The notes beneath the pieces were generated by a model that saw only the letters and a list, made by a program, of their open reading frames with translations, did not search any database and was not told where the DNA came from. Source: Bacteroidota bacterium (GTDB lineage Bacteria > Bacteroidota > Bacteroidia > Cytophagales > Cytophagaceae). From it: a stretch of 64,000 nt of DNA. Both the position numbers and the translations under genes were made by a program. Position 1 is the stretch's first letter. Every line of letters begins with the position of its first letter. The stretch is taken from the NCBI GenBank assembly GCA_023428135.1, contig JAEYZG010000052.1:14497-78496 (forward strand), read 5' to 3'. Below, piece after piece: positions 54,794 to 63,604 of the stretch.

Positions 54794-55633
54794 TCAGGCT
54801 CTGTGGAGTATAAGCACAGGCAAATCTCCTTTTTTAATAAACGCCCTGATAATACTTTTATGAAGAAGTTCATCAAGCCATTTACGGCTATATTTTATCA
54901 AAACAAGGAGATCCGAACTGTCTTCTGATAGTGAAGTTTTCAACCCTTCTTCGACATTGTTAGAGATGCAGGTTTTAAGTTTGATACTTGAATAATCAAT
55001 AAAGTTTTTAATAGAATCAGCAAAGAGAAAATTTCCTTTGGAGTGATTAGCTTTATTATTAGGCAGCACATGTAAAAGCGTAATAGAAGCTTTGAAGGAA
55101 GATGCCAGGTTAATTAGTTGAGAAGCTTCCAACGCGTCTTTTGTGATGTTCTCTATTGCCATATGAATCTTTTCAATCGGTGCTATAATCGTGTTTTCGT
55201 GAACAATAAGTAGAGGGAAGTTGACAGTATCTATAATTCTTGATGTAGTGCTCCTGAGAAAGGCTTGTAAATTGTCTCTTGAATTTGTTCCCATTATGAT
55301 CAGGTCAGGTTTTTTAAGGTGTGCGACATTTTTAATCTCTGTTTCAGGAACAGAATAATCAGATACATATTCGCATTCAAGCTGTTTACCGGAATCTGAA
55401 ACATGAGACGAGATTTTTTGGCAAATGGAAATAAGTTTGGAATCAGTTTTTTGTATAACCTCTTCTATCATACAATCCATGACGGAAGGGGCTAAGATAG
55501 AACTGAATACTGGTAGTAGGTAAGCATGGGCGACTACAATTCGAGCATTGTTTCTTTGGGCGATAAGGATGGCATACTCCATTGCTTTTTCCGAAGCTTT
55601 AGAGAAATCTGTGGGGAGTAAAATGGTTTTCAT
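54794..55633 (-). CDS. Tandem universal stress protein
   Basis: The protein has 279 residues with two UspA domains. The first starts MKTILLPTDFSKASEKAMEYA and contains the ATP-binding-type motif IIMGTNSRDNLQAFLRSTTSRI. The second, about 150-279, starts IEKIHMAIENITKDALEASQ and ends LLHKSIIRAFIKKGDLPVLIL. The G-2x-G-9x-G(S/T) nucleotide motif is reduced in both halves, so ATP binding is uncertain. Tandem Usps are frequent in Bacteroidota and are linked to stress and hypoxia responses. The gene is followed downstream by the acetyltransferase gene on the same strand after 140 bases. Confidence 0.9.
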   Translation of the reverse strand: MKTILLPTDFSKASEKAMEYAILIAQRNNARIVVAHAYLLPVFSSILAPSVMDCMIEEVIQKTDSKLISICQKISSHVSDSGKQLECEYVSDYSVPETEIKNVAHLKKPDLIIMGTNSRDNLQAFLRSTTSRIIDTVNFPLLIVHENTIIAPIEKIHMAIENITKDALEASQLINLASSFKASITLLHVLPNNKANHSKGNFLFADSIKNFIDYSSIKLKTCISNNVEEGLKTSLSEDSSDLLVLIKYSRKWLDELLHKSIIRAFIKKGDLPVLILHRA

Positions 55634-55861
55634 TTTTAAGTAAATTTGTGTAAAAATGAAGCCTCCTGCCGAACTTAATCATGATAACAATTATGAGAAA
55701 AAGTGAGGAATGTCATCCTTGTGTAATGAAAAGTAATGAAATGAAAAAAAAAAGGATGTAAAAAAGTATTTTATAATGGTTTGAGTTTTTTTAAGTTCAT
55801 GAAATGCTTCTCAAAAACTTCATCTTTTACTCAAATTAAAATATATAATTCAATCCTTCAG

Positions 55862-55904
55862 ATGACATTCCTATTTTGTTTGAAAAATAAATAGGAAGTG
55901 TCAT
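55862..55904. terminator. Hairpin downstream of the GH5 gene
   Basis: Arms ATGACATTCCTATTT and AAATAGGAAGTGTCAT pair with a single bulge around a 12-base loop. On the minus strand it begins 18 bases after the GH5 stop. No long T-run follows, so it could be a weak terminator or an RNA-stabilising stem. The rest of the 288-base gap to the Usp gene shows nothing further. Confidence 0.5.
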
Positions 55905-55921
55905 ATATTTTGAAATATCGT

Positions 55922-57238
55922 TTAGTCTAGAGAATTCATCTTTTCTGCAAATTTCTTAATTACCAATTGAGTAGATGTGTCTGTATCATAGACGGAATAC
56001 CAACCTTGAAGTTCGTGTGGAGGATCTCCTGTAAAGGGATCACCTTTTTTCCAAATAGAACCAGGAACTTTGGGTCTGCCTTCTCCTGACCAAGCCCAGA
56101 AATTTACACCAGCTACAGGTGAGCTTAGAGATGCATAGTTGTAAGTATCCTGAAAAACTTTCGAATAGTATTTATCTTTTACCGTTGTAGATGAAGAAGG
56201 TGAAAAATCTCCGTCATTTCTCGCGAGCCCAAACTCTTCAATTACTAATGGTTTACCTAATTTCCTAGCCGCATCAACATGAAGTTTTAGATAATGCTCC
56301 ATTTTATGAACAGCAGAATCGTAAGTTTGATCTGCTCTCTTTGGGTCGTACCATCCCCAGTTTTCAACCCAGACATGGCAGGTTACATAATCTATGTTTG
56401 GCCCGTTATTATTCTCAATTACATCTACACCAGCATATTCTGGTGCTGATGTATAGCCTTCTGTCCCTGCACTCACTAAATGGTTAGGATCCCACTGTTT
56501 TATGAGGGCTGCAGAAGAGTCTATCCATTTATTGTACTTCTTTTGGTTGTTCATTCCTCTTGGCTCATTGCACAATTGCCAGGACATAATGGTCGGATCG
56601 TTTTTGTATTTAATTTTTGTAATTGAGTTTTCTCTCGTTACAATTTTTTTAACTGCATTATAATACATTTGAACCGCTGCAGAATCTGAATAGAATTTCG
56701 CAGAGAATTTCTGATATCTGTCCCAATCGCCGCCAGTGTGTGGAGGAGGGTAAGGGATACTATCTGCAGATTTGCTCCAAATCAAATATTGACCCCAACC
56801 GCCTGACCATGGCCAGAAGTTACCTAAGCATACTACAGCATACATCTTTCTTTTGGCCATTTCAGAAAGTAAAAAGTCAAGACCTACTAAAAGGTCTTCG
56901 TCAAACTTTCCGGGAGCATTTTGTACAGCAGGAAGCATTCTGTATGGCTGGTTATCCGGACCTTCGCTCAGGCCAACTATCCGAAGATTAGTGATTCCTA
57001 AATTTTGAAGGTGATCTAATTCCCTGATAAGACGTGCTCTCTGGCCTCCCTTTTCTGAACCAAGATTTATCCCGTACCAGAAGTTAGCTCCCAGAAAATA
57101 ATAAGGTTTACCATTCATATAGAAGCCAGTGTTGGTTACTTTCACAAATTGATTAGTACGTTCAGGTTGCTTCTTTTCAGTGCTGCATGAGCTAATGAAA
57201 ACCAGGAGAATAGTAAGATGTAAAAAGTGTTTTACCAT
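55922..57238 (-). CDS. GH5-family beta-mannanase-type lipoprotein
   Basis: The protein has 438 residues. The lipobox is FISSC with C18, so it is membrane-anchored and not a T9SS substrate. The TIM-barrel of GH5 (subfamily 7-like) starts TGFYMNGKPYYFLGANFWYG. The acid/base E225 lies in QLCNEPRG, and the nucleophile E335 in LVIEEFGLAR. Other active-site signatures are HVWVENWGWYDP and GVNFWAWSGEGRP. GH5_7 enzymes are endo-beta-1,4-mannanases acting on mannan or glucomannan. The length is normal for a single catalytic domain. A 16-base palindrome 42 bases before the start may be an operator. It is separated from the GH8 gene by the GH8 terminator, so it is transcribed independently. Confidence 0.92.
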   Translation of the reverse strand: MVKHFLHLTILLVFISSCSTEKKQPERTNQFVKVTNTGFYMNGKPYYFLGANFWYGINLGSEKGGQRARLIRELDHLQNLGITNLRIVGLSEGPDNQPYRMLPAVQNAPGKFDEDLLVGLDFLLSEMAKRKMYAVVCLGNFWPWSGGWGQYLIWSKSADSIPYPPPHTGGDWDRYQKFSAKFYSDSAAVQMYYNAVKKIVTRENSITKIKYKNDPTIMSWQLCNEPRGMNNQKKYNKWIDSSAALIKQWDPNHLVSAGTEGYTSAPEYAGVDVIENNNGPNIDYVTCHVWVENWGWYDPKRADQTYDSAVHKMEHYLKLHVDAARKLGKPLVIEEFGLARNDGDFSPSSSTTVKDKYYSKVFQDTYNYASLSSPVAGVNFWAWSGEGRPKVPGSIWKKGDPFTGDPPHELQGWYSVYDTDTSTQLVIKKFAEKMNSLD

Positions 57239-57279
57239 CAGAATATCTTAAAAGAATGGAGTCAGGTTGAATATTAATA

Positions 57280-57295
57280 CGTTATAAATATAACG
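57280..57295. promoter_or_regulatory. Palindrome upstream of the GH5 gene
   Basis: CGTTATAAATATAACG has perfect 7-base arms around AA. It lies 42-57 bases upstream of the GH5 start codon, where an operator or an AT-rich promoter element would be expected. No second copy was noticed in the window. Confidence 0.4.
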
Positions 57296-57337
57296 AAATA
57301 GTATTAAACCTTACTTAAATAGCAATAAATAAAAAAA

Positions 57338-57365
57338 AGGCCTTTAAACGTGAGTTTAAAGGCCT
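57338..57365 (-). terminator. Rho-independent terminator of the GH8 gene
   Basis: The perfect 12-bp stem AGGCCTTTAAAC / GTTTAAAGGCCT has a 4-base loop and, read on the minus strand, is followed by a run of T. It lies 22 bases after the GH8 stop and ahead of the GH5 gene. Confidence 0.92.
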
Positions 57366-57386
57366 GATTATTGAAAAATCAAATGC

Positions 57387-60300
57387 TTATTCTTTCACGA
57401 GTTTGTAAACATATACTGCGTTGTCTGAAACCAGTTTTAAAGTATAAACTCCTCTAGCCCAGTTACGGCCTATTAATGTGGTTCCTTTGGCCAGGTTATC
57501 AATTTGTTCCAGTTCCTGTCCTGTTGATGAGTATGCTGCTAAACGGAAGTTTTCTAATCCGTTAATCTGCAGATTAAATGCATCCAGAGAAGGGTTAGGG
57601 TAAATTTTTATCAGTGGCGAAGATTCCTCGCTTAACCATCTGATATGACTGTACTTAAACTGACCATTATTGTCAACTTGTTGTAATCTGTAATAAGCGA
57701 TATTTGAAAACTCTTTATCAACAAATGTATAAGTTGAACCCGATGCTGTGGTTGATGGTATAAATCCTATTGAACTGAAATTAATACCATCAACGGATTT
57801 TTCAATATAAAACCCTTTATTGTCAATCTGGTTAATCACAGACCATTTGAGTAATGCTCCGCCATCAACCTTGGATGCAGTGAATGAAAGAAAATCTACA
57901 GGCAGAGTAGTTCCGCATTTATCAACTTCCTGTGCTCCGAAATAATTTGTAGGTACGCCCATCATGTTTGCGAAGACTATATTATTTACAAAGCCATTAG
58001 GACATGTATTTAGTTTTACCGAAAAACTGAATGCTACAGAATCTCCAAATAGCATTGGAGTTTTACCTGTTTTAAGAGCCCATTCAATTGTGTTTGTTGC
58101 GCTGTTATAGACGGGGACAGGCTGAGCAGTTGTTAATCCGGGAGAAGAAAATAGTTTAGTTATAGACGAAGCCGTATAAGTCACATTTGATGCAAGAGGA
58201 TCGGTCAAAGCGACTTCAAATGCAGAATCGAAATGTGTATTCCAGTGTAGTAGTTTATGAGAAGGATTTCCTGATCCTGAGGTAGCTTCATTGGAATTGT
58301 AGAAACCAACATATCCGGCAGTCATATAAGTGATGTTGTCAAACTCATATGGCAAAGCATTAAAATTATTGATCCAGATTGAGAGTTTGTTATCAATAAG
58401 TTCGGCTTTGATTGTTAATGTATCATTAGGTGAAGGATAGGAGATATCCACCTTGGAACCCAATAATGTGCCGTTTTGGAATAACTTGATGGCAAGTTGA
58501 GAACATGAGTTATTAGAAAAGGTAAGTAACAGTCCTTTCAAAGGATCTCCTGAACAAACGGGTGTTCCTCCATTATGTCTGAATACGAGCGAGAATGGTT
58601 GAGCAAGTTCAGGTTTTATTTTAGTTATAAGTGTTCCGTTTTTACCATGTGAGTAGTCATAAGTAGCGAGCTTTGGAGTCCCTCCTGGATTTTTAGTATT
58701 TGTAAAATCCATTAAAGGCTCTCCGCAATGTGATGTCCAGTCAGCAGATGAAGGCAAGGCTGGATTAGCAATAGTACCTTGTGTCTGCTTGAATGATACA
58801 GTATAAGGAATAATATCATTTATATCATAACCTTCAGCCGGTGAACTTTTCTTAATGGTACTGGCAATCGGATTTAGAGGAGGAATTGGTTTACATGTCA
58901 CCAATACTTTAAACGAAGAGTCTATTGGTGCCTGTGAAGAAGAATGAATCCATGCTTTATTGTCAACCAGTATGTCTGCACTACAATCGCTTTTTGCTTT
59001 AGCAGCATATTTAATCATTCCTGATGCTCCGGGCAACATTGATGGAGTACACCAGCTGATGACTCTGGTAGAAGGATTGTATGTAGCTTTAATTCCGAGT
59101 GCTTCAGATTCAGTGAATCCCTGCCATTCCAGATTAGCTGGTAACGTATCTGTAACACATACGTTTTGCATTTCCATACCAGGAACAGGTCCTCTTCCAA
59201 GGATTCTTCTCCATACATAACCATCCCACTCTTCAACCAATAATCGATCAAAGTTTTTATTATAGTTTGGTTCACAGGCATCCACGTGCACCTCATTTAT
59301 AGTTGTTGAGAGGGCAGGGTTATATGTACTCTGGTAATCAAACCATCCGGGTGTTATAGGAAAGTATAGGTGTTTATCGTTTGTACCTACATCCAGAGTA
59401 TTGTCAAAAGACCAGTCATCAGCCATTAAAGGGCCTACTGGTACCGTACCACAAGCAGAACTTCCTCCTTTGGCCTGAAACTGTATCGCCATTCTGAATG
59501 GGGCAGCAATACCTTTATGGACAAATAGCACCTCATTTGGTTCTCCTGCTTTAGCAAAGAACATATTGGTGTGTTGTGAGGTAGCCATCAGAGTATCCGG
59601 AAAACGCATGATCAAACGCTGATTCCATTTGCCGTTTGCGTCTTCTCCAAAGGTATATTGCTCTGAAGTAAACTTAACTTTGTCAGGATCTCCACCTTCC
59701 AGAATTGTAACTTTCAGGTCCCATCCGTTGATATTGGTTACAGGGTCATAAATACCTATTCTTGCTGCATCATTCAGGAAATAGGATATTCTGTAATTAC
59801 CTGGATTAATATAAGGTTCCTGAGCACCGTGAAGTACTCTGAAATAGTGGTTTCCGGCATTTGGTCCTGAAAGGCCATAAGAGTAAGTCACTCTCACATC
59901 CGGACGACCACCGTTTAACCAGCCATTCTGGGATGAGTTGCCAAAACGAAGTGTATAGTTAATGATATCACCATTTGCAGCTACATTTCTATCTGCTACT
60001 TTGGCAATTGATAATGATCTTGAAATGATATTTACACAGTTTTTCTCAAATGTTGCAGTTTCATTGTTCGGAAATTCATTGCTTGTATTAGGTTCACTGT
60101 TGCTTGCAGTAATAGTCGCCTGATTGCAAATAATTGTGTTTTCATAACCAGCTTTCACTCTTACCTTAAACTTAACTTCACCATAGGTTGGGTAAGTTTT
60201 TGGATTAAAGGTTTTCCAGTCGTCTCCTGATTCTCCTGTTGAAGTATATCCGGGAACACTTCCGATATTCCACGTAATTACCCCTCCGCTATTAGTTCCC

Positions 60301-62213
60301 CCTGTTGCTGAAACAAACTCTACTTCTGGAGGAAGAGGATAGGTGATTACGACATTTTCAGCTTGTAAAATGGAAAAGTTTCTATAGCTAATGGTATATG
60401 AAATTTCATCACCGGGAGTGATATTTACTCCATTTACAACTCTCGGGCCGGAGGCTACAGTTTTGTTGGTGGCCAGATAGACTTTAAGATTAGCCTTAGC
60501 ATCAGGCTCTGCCATTAGTGATGGAGCATAGTAATTTCCTGTTACAGTTAGTAAGCCTAAAACCCTGAACCATTCGTGGAAATACTTGGGTACGCTTTTT
60601 ATATATCTGTTATCCGGAACAGGAGAAGTTACCATATCAGCATCCCACATGAGGGTTAGCTGTCTGTACCAGTCAGCAATGAGGTCTTTGCTTTCAGCGT
60701 TGTTTTGATCTTTATGATAGGCGACAATGGCGGGTGAAAATGATCCTAAATTGTAATTAATGTGATTCCCAACATTCACAGGGAGTAGTCCTGCCGGATC
60801 CATAGGGATCTCATTGGTCATAATGGCTGGACCCACAAACTTCAAATCAGTTGGATCATTTCCAAGTTTATGGCAACCCTTATTACGAAGCTTGCTATAA
60901 TTTCCCACCCGCATAGCATTATCGTATTCAAAAGTATTGCCACCTGCCTGTGGTTCGTGCAATTCAGGATCCCAGGTAGTAGAGGGATTTCCATTCCACA
61001 CATAATTTACAATAGTCCTCCAGGGATTTCGAGAATCTTCCGCAAAATTTGCATCATTGAAGCTTACTGAATTAGTAGGAGGAGGACCAATTTGACTTAT
61101 GTTTCCACCTGTTGGTAGTTTCCCTTGTGCATATATTTGGCCCATGATCCAGTCAGATGAAGCTTCTGCCCTTCGGAACTGATTAATATTCCAATTATGT
61201 GCGACAGGATCTTCTTCTTCGAGGAATTCTGCAAATGCTCTGAAATAGGAGGGAGCGATATAATCCAGCCATTTTGATGTGACATACATACTTCTGGGAT
61301 GTATAACCTTTCCATTAAAGAGATATCCTTTTTGCGGATTATTTCCGGGGCCAGCAGGAGTTGCCCAAGTAGTTAACTCTCCCCAGGTATTACCACTTTT
61401 TACGTAGCCATCAAATCCAATATCTCCGGAATAGTAACCATTGGCACCTGTAGCATCGACCCTTGGATCTGGTCCATTTGGACAATAAGAGGGATTACAA
61501 GTCCAGCTACCATCGTTGTAAAAAATTGTATCACTGATTGTTTTGAGGTATTTTATCAATAATTCTTTATAAGTTCTTGTCTTTCCGCAATCATCTTTAA
61601 TTCCCAGAGTTGGCCACTGTCTATAAGCAACAAGCAATCCCATAGCAATATCAAAATCTCCATCTGCAGCAGCATCTTTATCAGCATCTGCAGTGCCTGG
61701 TCTCCAGCCTTGAGTGCCTATTCCATATCTATAGGTCGGGTTTCTAATAACGCCACATTGAGAGAACATTTCTACCACACTCCCTTTATGATCATGGATG
61801 TACATGTAAATACCATCAAAAGTAGGCTTGTCAGCCATATATGCGGCAGCCAGTAAGGCATAACCATCTCCTTCGGAACAGTCAGGCTCAGGACCTGTTG
61901 ATCCCAATCCCGGAGGGTTGAAAATAATATATTTTGTCCCTTGTACCGTGGTTCCTTCGTAGGTCGCACGATTCATCATTATCTGGTAAGCTTCTCTTGT
62001 ATTCTTTTCCATTTCGATATCGGTGATCCCATCTGCATTATCTCGGCCAAGGGTTTTTCCGCCTTGATAATCCAGAAATTGAGGAAATGGAATTCTCGGA
62101 TTGTCTGAGTTTATATGTACAGTTATCGGATTAGGATTGACAACTACTGCCTGTCCTTTAGATAAAGTCATATCTAAAATGATGATTATTAAAATGAGTA
62201 AGGGTATTCTCAT
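57387..62213 (-). CDS. Giant T9SS-exported GH8 glycosidase with split DUF11-like domains
   Basis: The protein has 1608 residues with an N-terminal signal (LLILIIIILDMTLSKGQA). The GH8 (alpha/alpha)6 domain covers about 40-590, with the catalytic acid E114 in DCSEGDGYALL and the conserved Asp block D184/D186 in AADGDFDIAMGLL. GH8 enzymes cleave beta-1,4 glucan, xylan or chitosan. A DUF11-like domain follows (~598-725, ITPGDEISYTISYRNF). After it come two DUF11-like halves separated by large insertions (~727-752 with 1018-1080, and ~1118-1145 with 1335-1420); the inserts look like jelly-roll glycan-binding modules. A fibronectin-like segment (~1437) and the T9SS tail from ~1535 (IYPNPSLDAFNLQ) close it. 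The gene is monocistronic, with its own terminator. Confidence 0.88.
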   Translation of the reverse strand: MRIPLLILIIIILDMTLSKGQAVVVNPNPITVHINSDNPRIPFPQFLDYQGGKTLGRDNADGITDIEMEKNTREAYQIMMNRATYEGTTVQGTKYIIFNPPGLGSTGPEPDCSEGDGYALLAAAYMADKPTFDGIYMYIHDHKGSVVEMFSQCGVIRNPTYRYGIGTQGWRPGTADADKDAAADGDFDIAMGLLVAYRQWPTLGIKDDCGKTRTYKELLIKYLKTISDTIFYNDGSWTCNPSYCPNGPDPRVDATGANGYYSGDIGFDGYVKSGNTWGELTTWATPAGPGNNPQKGYLFNGKVIHPRSMYVTSKWLDYIAPSYFRAFAEFLEEEDPVAHNWNINQFRRAEASSDWIMGQIYAQGKLPTGGNISQIGPPPTNSVSFNDANFAEDSRNPWRTIVNYVWNGNPSTTWDPELHEPQAGGNTFEYDNAMRVGNYSKLRNKGCHKLGNDPTDLKFVGPAIMTNEIPMDPAGLLPVNVGNHINYNLGSFSPAIVAYHKDQNNAESKDLIADWYRQLTLMWDADMVTSPVPDNRYIKSVPKYFHEWFRVLGLLTVTGNYYAPSLMAEPDAKANLKVYLATNKTVASGPRVVNGVNITPGDEISYTISYRNFSILQAENVVITYPLPPEVEFVSATGGTNSGGVITWNIGSVPGYTSTGESGDDWKTFNPKTYPTYGEVKFKVRVKAGYENTIICNQATITASNSEPNTSNEFPNNETATFEKNCVNIISRSLSIAKVADRNVAANGDIINYTLRFGNSSQNGWLNGGRPDVRVTYSYGLSGPNAGNHYFRVLHGAQEPYINPGNYRISYFLNDAARIGIYDPVTNINGWDLKVTILEGGDPDKVKFTSEQYTFGEDANGKWNQRLIMRFPDTLMATSQHTNMFFAKAGEPNEVLFVHKGIAAPFRMAIQFQAKGGSSACGTVPVGPLMADDWSFDNTLDVGTNDKHLYFPITPGWFDYQSTYNPALSTTINEVHVDACEPNYNKNFDRLLVEEWDGYVWRRILGRGPVPGMEMQNVCVTDTLPANLEWQGFTESEALGIKATYNPSTRVISWCTPSMLPGASGMIKYAAKAKSDCSADILVDNKAWIHSSSQAPIDSSFKVLVTCKPIPPLNPIASTIKKSSPAEGYDINDIIPYTVSFKQTQGTIANPALPSSADWTSHCGEPLMDFTNTKNPGGTPKLATYDYSHGKNGTLITKIKPELAQPFSLVFRHNGGTPVCSGDPLKGLLLTFSNNSCSQLAIKLFQNGTLLGSKVDISYPSPNDTLTIKAELIDNKLSIWINNFNALPYEFDNITYMTAGYVGFYNSNEATSGSGNPSHKLLHWNTHFDSAFEVALTDPLASNVTYTASSITKLFSSPGLTTAQPVPVYNSATNTIEWALKTGKTPMLFGDSVAFSFSVKLNTCPNGFVNNIVFANMMGVPTNYFGAQEVDKCGTTLPVDFLSFTASKVDGGALLKWSVINQIDNKGFYIEKSVDGINFSSIGFIPSTTASGSTYTFVDKEFSNIAYYRLQQVDNNGQFKYSHIRWLSEESSPLIKIYPNPSLDAFNLQINGLENFRLAAYSSTGQELEQIDNLAKGTTLIGRNWARGVYTLKLVSDNAVYVYKLVKE

Positions 62214-62625
62214 ATTCGGGAACTGTAATTATTTAATTAATTGTAAATCAACGATGTTGCTGTTTGTGGCATTAGTGTTTCATACGCCTTCATCTGTTTT
62301 CGTAACCACTTTTATATTTTACTAATGTATAATATACAAAATTCGAAGTTAAATTCTGGATTTTATTTGAATAATACAATTTGATTGCCCAAGTATTACT
62401 ATGCTTTGGTAGTACATTTTTGGTCATTCCTGGACAACAGGCGAAAGCCAATTTCTTGCGGTCGTTTTTTAGCCCCTGTTAGCGGTTTTTAGGTATTCTT
62501 CTCAAGTTCAGTTTTAAATTCTATTCTGGCATTTAAACAATTTTTATATTTGTCTATTAATTCTATAGAGTTTATTTAGAATTTAATTTTTCCATTTATA
62601 ATTCATCTTTAAAACATAGAAAGAA
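62214..62625. promoter_or_regulatory. Divergent promoter region between the GH8 and phosphate-binding-like genes
   Basis: These 412 bases separate two divergent genes and hold no gene. On the + strand, TATATTTG at 62545-62552 matches the Bacteroidota -7 element TAnnTTTG, 73 bases before the start at 62626. A matching -33 TTTG is not evident at the usual distance, so the call is tentative. The GH8-proximal half is AT-rich with no recognisable element. Confidence 0.4.
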
Positions 62626-63552
62626 ATGAAGAAAAGACTACTAAATGCCGCTCTTCTGTTATTGGCATCTGCATCATTGAATGCACAAAATATCAACAAG
62701 GAAAAATTAGTCATTACAGGAACTAAGTTTACTTATCCACTCCTGGAGAAATGGGCTAAGGAGTTTGAAGTACTTCACCCTGAGGTAGATGTAAAAGTTG
62801 TTTCTAAACTTCAGGCAAATGAGACTGCTGATTTGAAAATTGTCTCTTATGAAAGAAAAAAGGAAGAGATTCCTCAGACTGAAAAATCTGTGGTTCTTGG
62901 AAAATATGCGATACTCCCGGTAGCCAATGTTAATAGTCCGGTATTAAAAAATATATCAGAGAAAGGCTTAAAGGAAAAGGAATATAAAGAGTTGTTTTTT
63001 GAGGATGAGAATGAGCAGTTTGAAGAGAAAAAGAAAAAGTCAAAGTATGATGTGAATTTATATACTCGTGAAAGCCGATCCTGCGCTCCAATAGCATTTG
63101 CAAGTCATTTCGGGTATGATCAATCTGCAATAAAGGGAAAAGGGATCAGCGGAGATGATAAATACCTTATTCACGCTGTAAAGAAAGATACCGCAGGATT
63201 AACTTACAATAACCTCGGGTTGATCTATGACCTCTCCACAAGGAAAACTGTTGATGGAATTGCTGTTCTTCCATTGGATCTTAATGGCAATGGCAAACTT
63301 GATGCTGATGAGAAAATATTTGACAATCTGGATAAAGTAATTGAAAAGCTGGAAAAAGAAGAAATATCTTCAGTTCCGGTTGAAAATATCAATGTTGTTT
63401 ATGATTTAGCAAACGGCAATAAGAATATCCGTCTTTTCTTGTCGTGGGTTTTAGATCAAGGGCAAAAATACAATCACGATTATGGCTTTCTGAATTTTGA
63501 TACTGAAACATTAAGTAAGCAGAAAGAAATCCTGACCTTGAACAAATATTAA
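62626..63552 (+). CDS. Exported PstS-like substrate-binding protein with EF-hand-type loop
   Basis: The protein has 308 residues with a signal peptide (LLNAALLLLASASLNAQ). The fold is that of the type 2 periplasmic binding protein family for phosphate or similar anions: LVITGTKFTYPLLEKWAKEF at the start and LFLSWVLDQGQKYNHDYGFL near the end, where PstS proteins have comparable helices. Residues 218-229 (DLNGNGKLDADE) form a canonical 12-residue EF-hand-type calcium loop, unusual for PstS. No pst transporter genes are adjacent within the window, so it could be an orphan or a regulatory binding protein. Ligand identity is not proven. Confidence 0.78.
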   Translation: MKKRLLNAALLLLASASLNAQNINKEKLVITGTKFTYPLLEKWAKEFEVLHPEVDVKVVSKLQANETADLKIVSYERKKEEIPQTEKSVVLGKYAILPVANVNSPVLKNISEKGLKEKEYKELFFEDENEQFEEKKKKSKYDVNLYTRESRSCAPIAFASHFGYDQSAIKGKGISGDDKYLIHAVKKDTAGLTYNNLGLIYDLSTRKTVDGIAVLPLDLNGNGKLDADEKIFDNLDKVIEKLEKEEISSVPVENINVVYDLANGNKNIRLFLSWVLDQGQKYNHDYGFLNFDTETLSKQKEILTLNKY

Positions 63553-63572
63553 TATTTGTTTTTCTCTTTTGT

Positions 63573-63604
63573 AAAAGCCTGCCTTCAAACGAAGCAGGCT
63601 TTTG
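63573..63604 (+). terminator. Rho-independent terminator of the PstS-like gene
   Basis: Stem AAAAGCCTGCTT-type arms (AAAGCCTGCCTT / AAGCAGGCTTT) with a short CAAACG loop are followed by T. It lies 20 bases after the stop. Confidence 0.9.
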
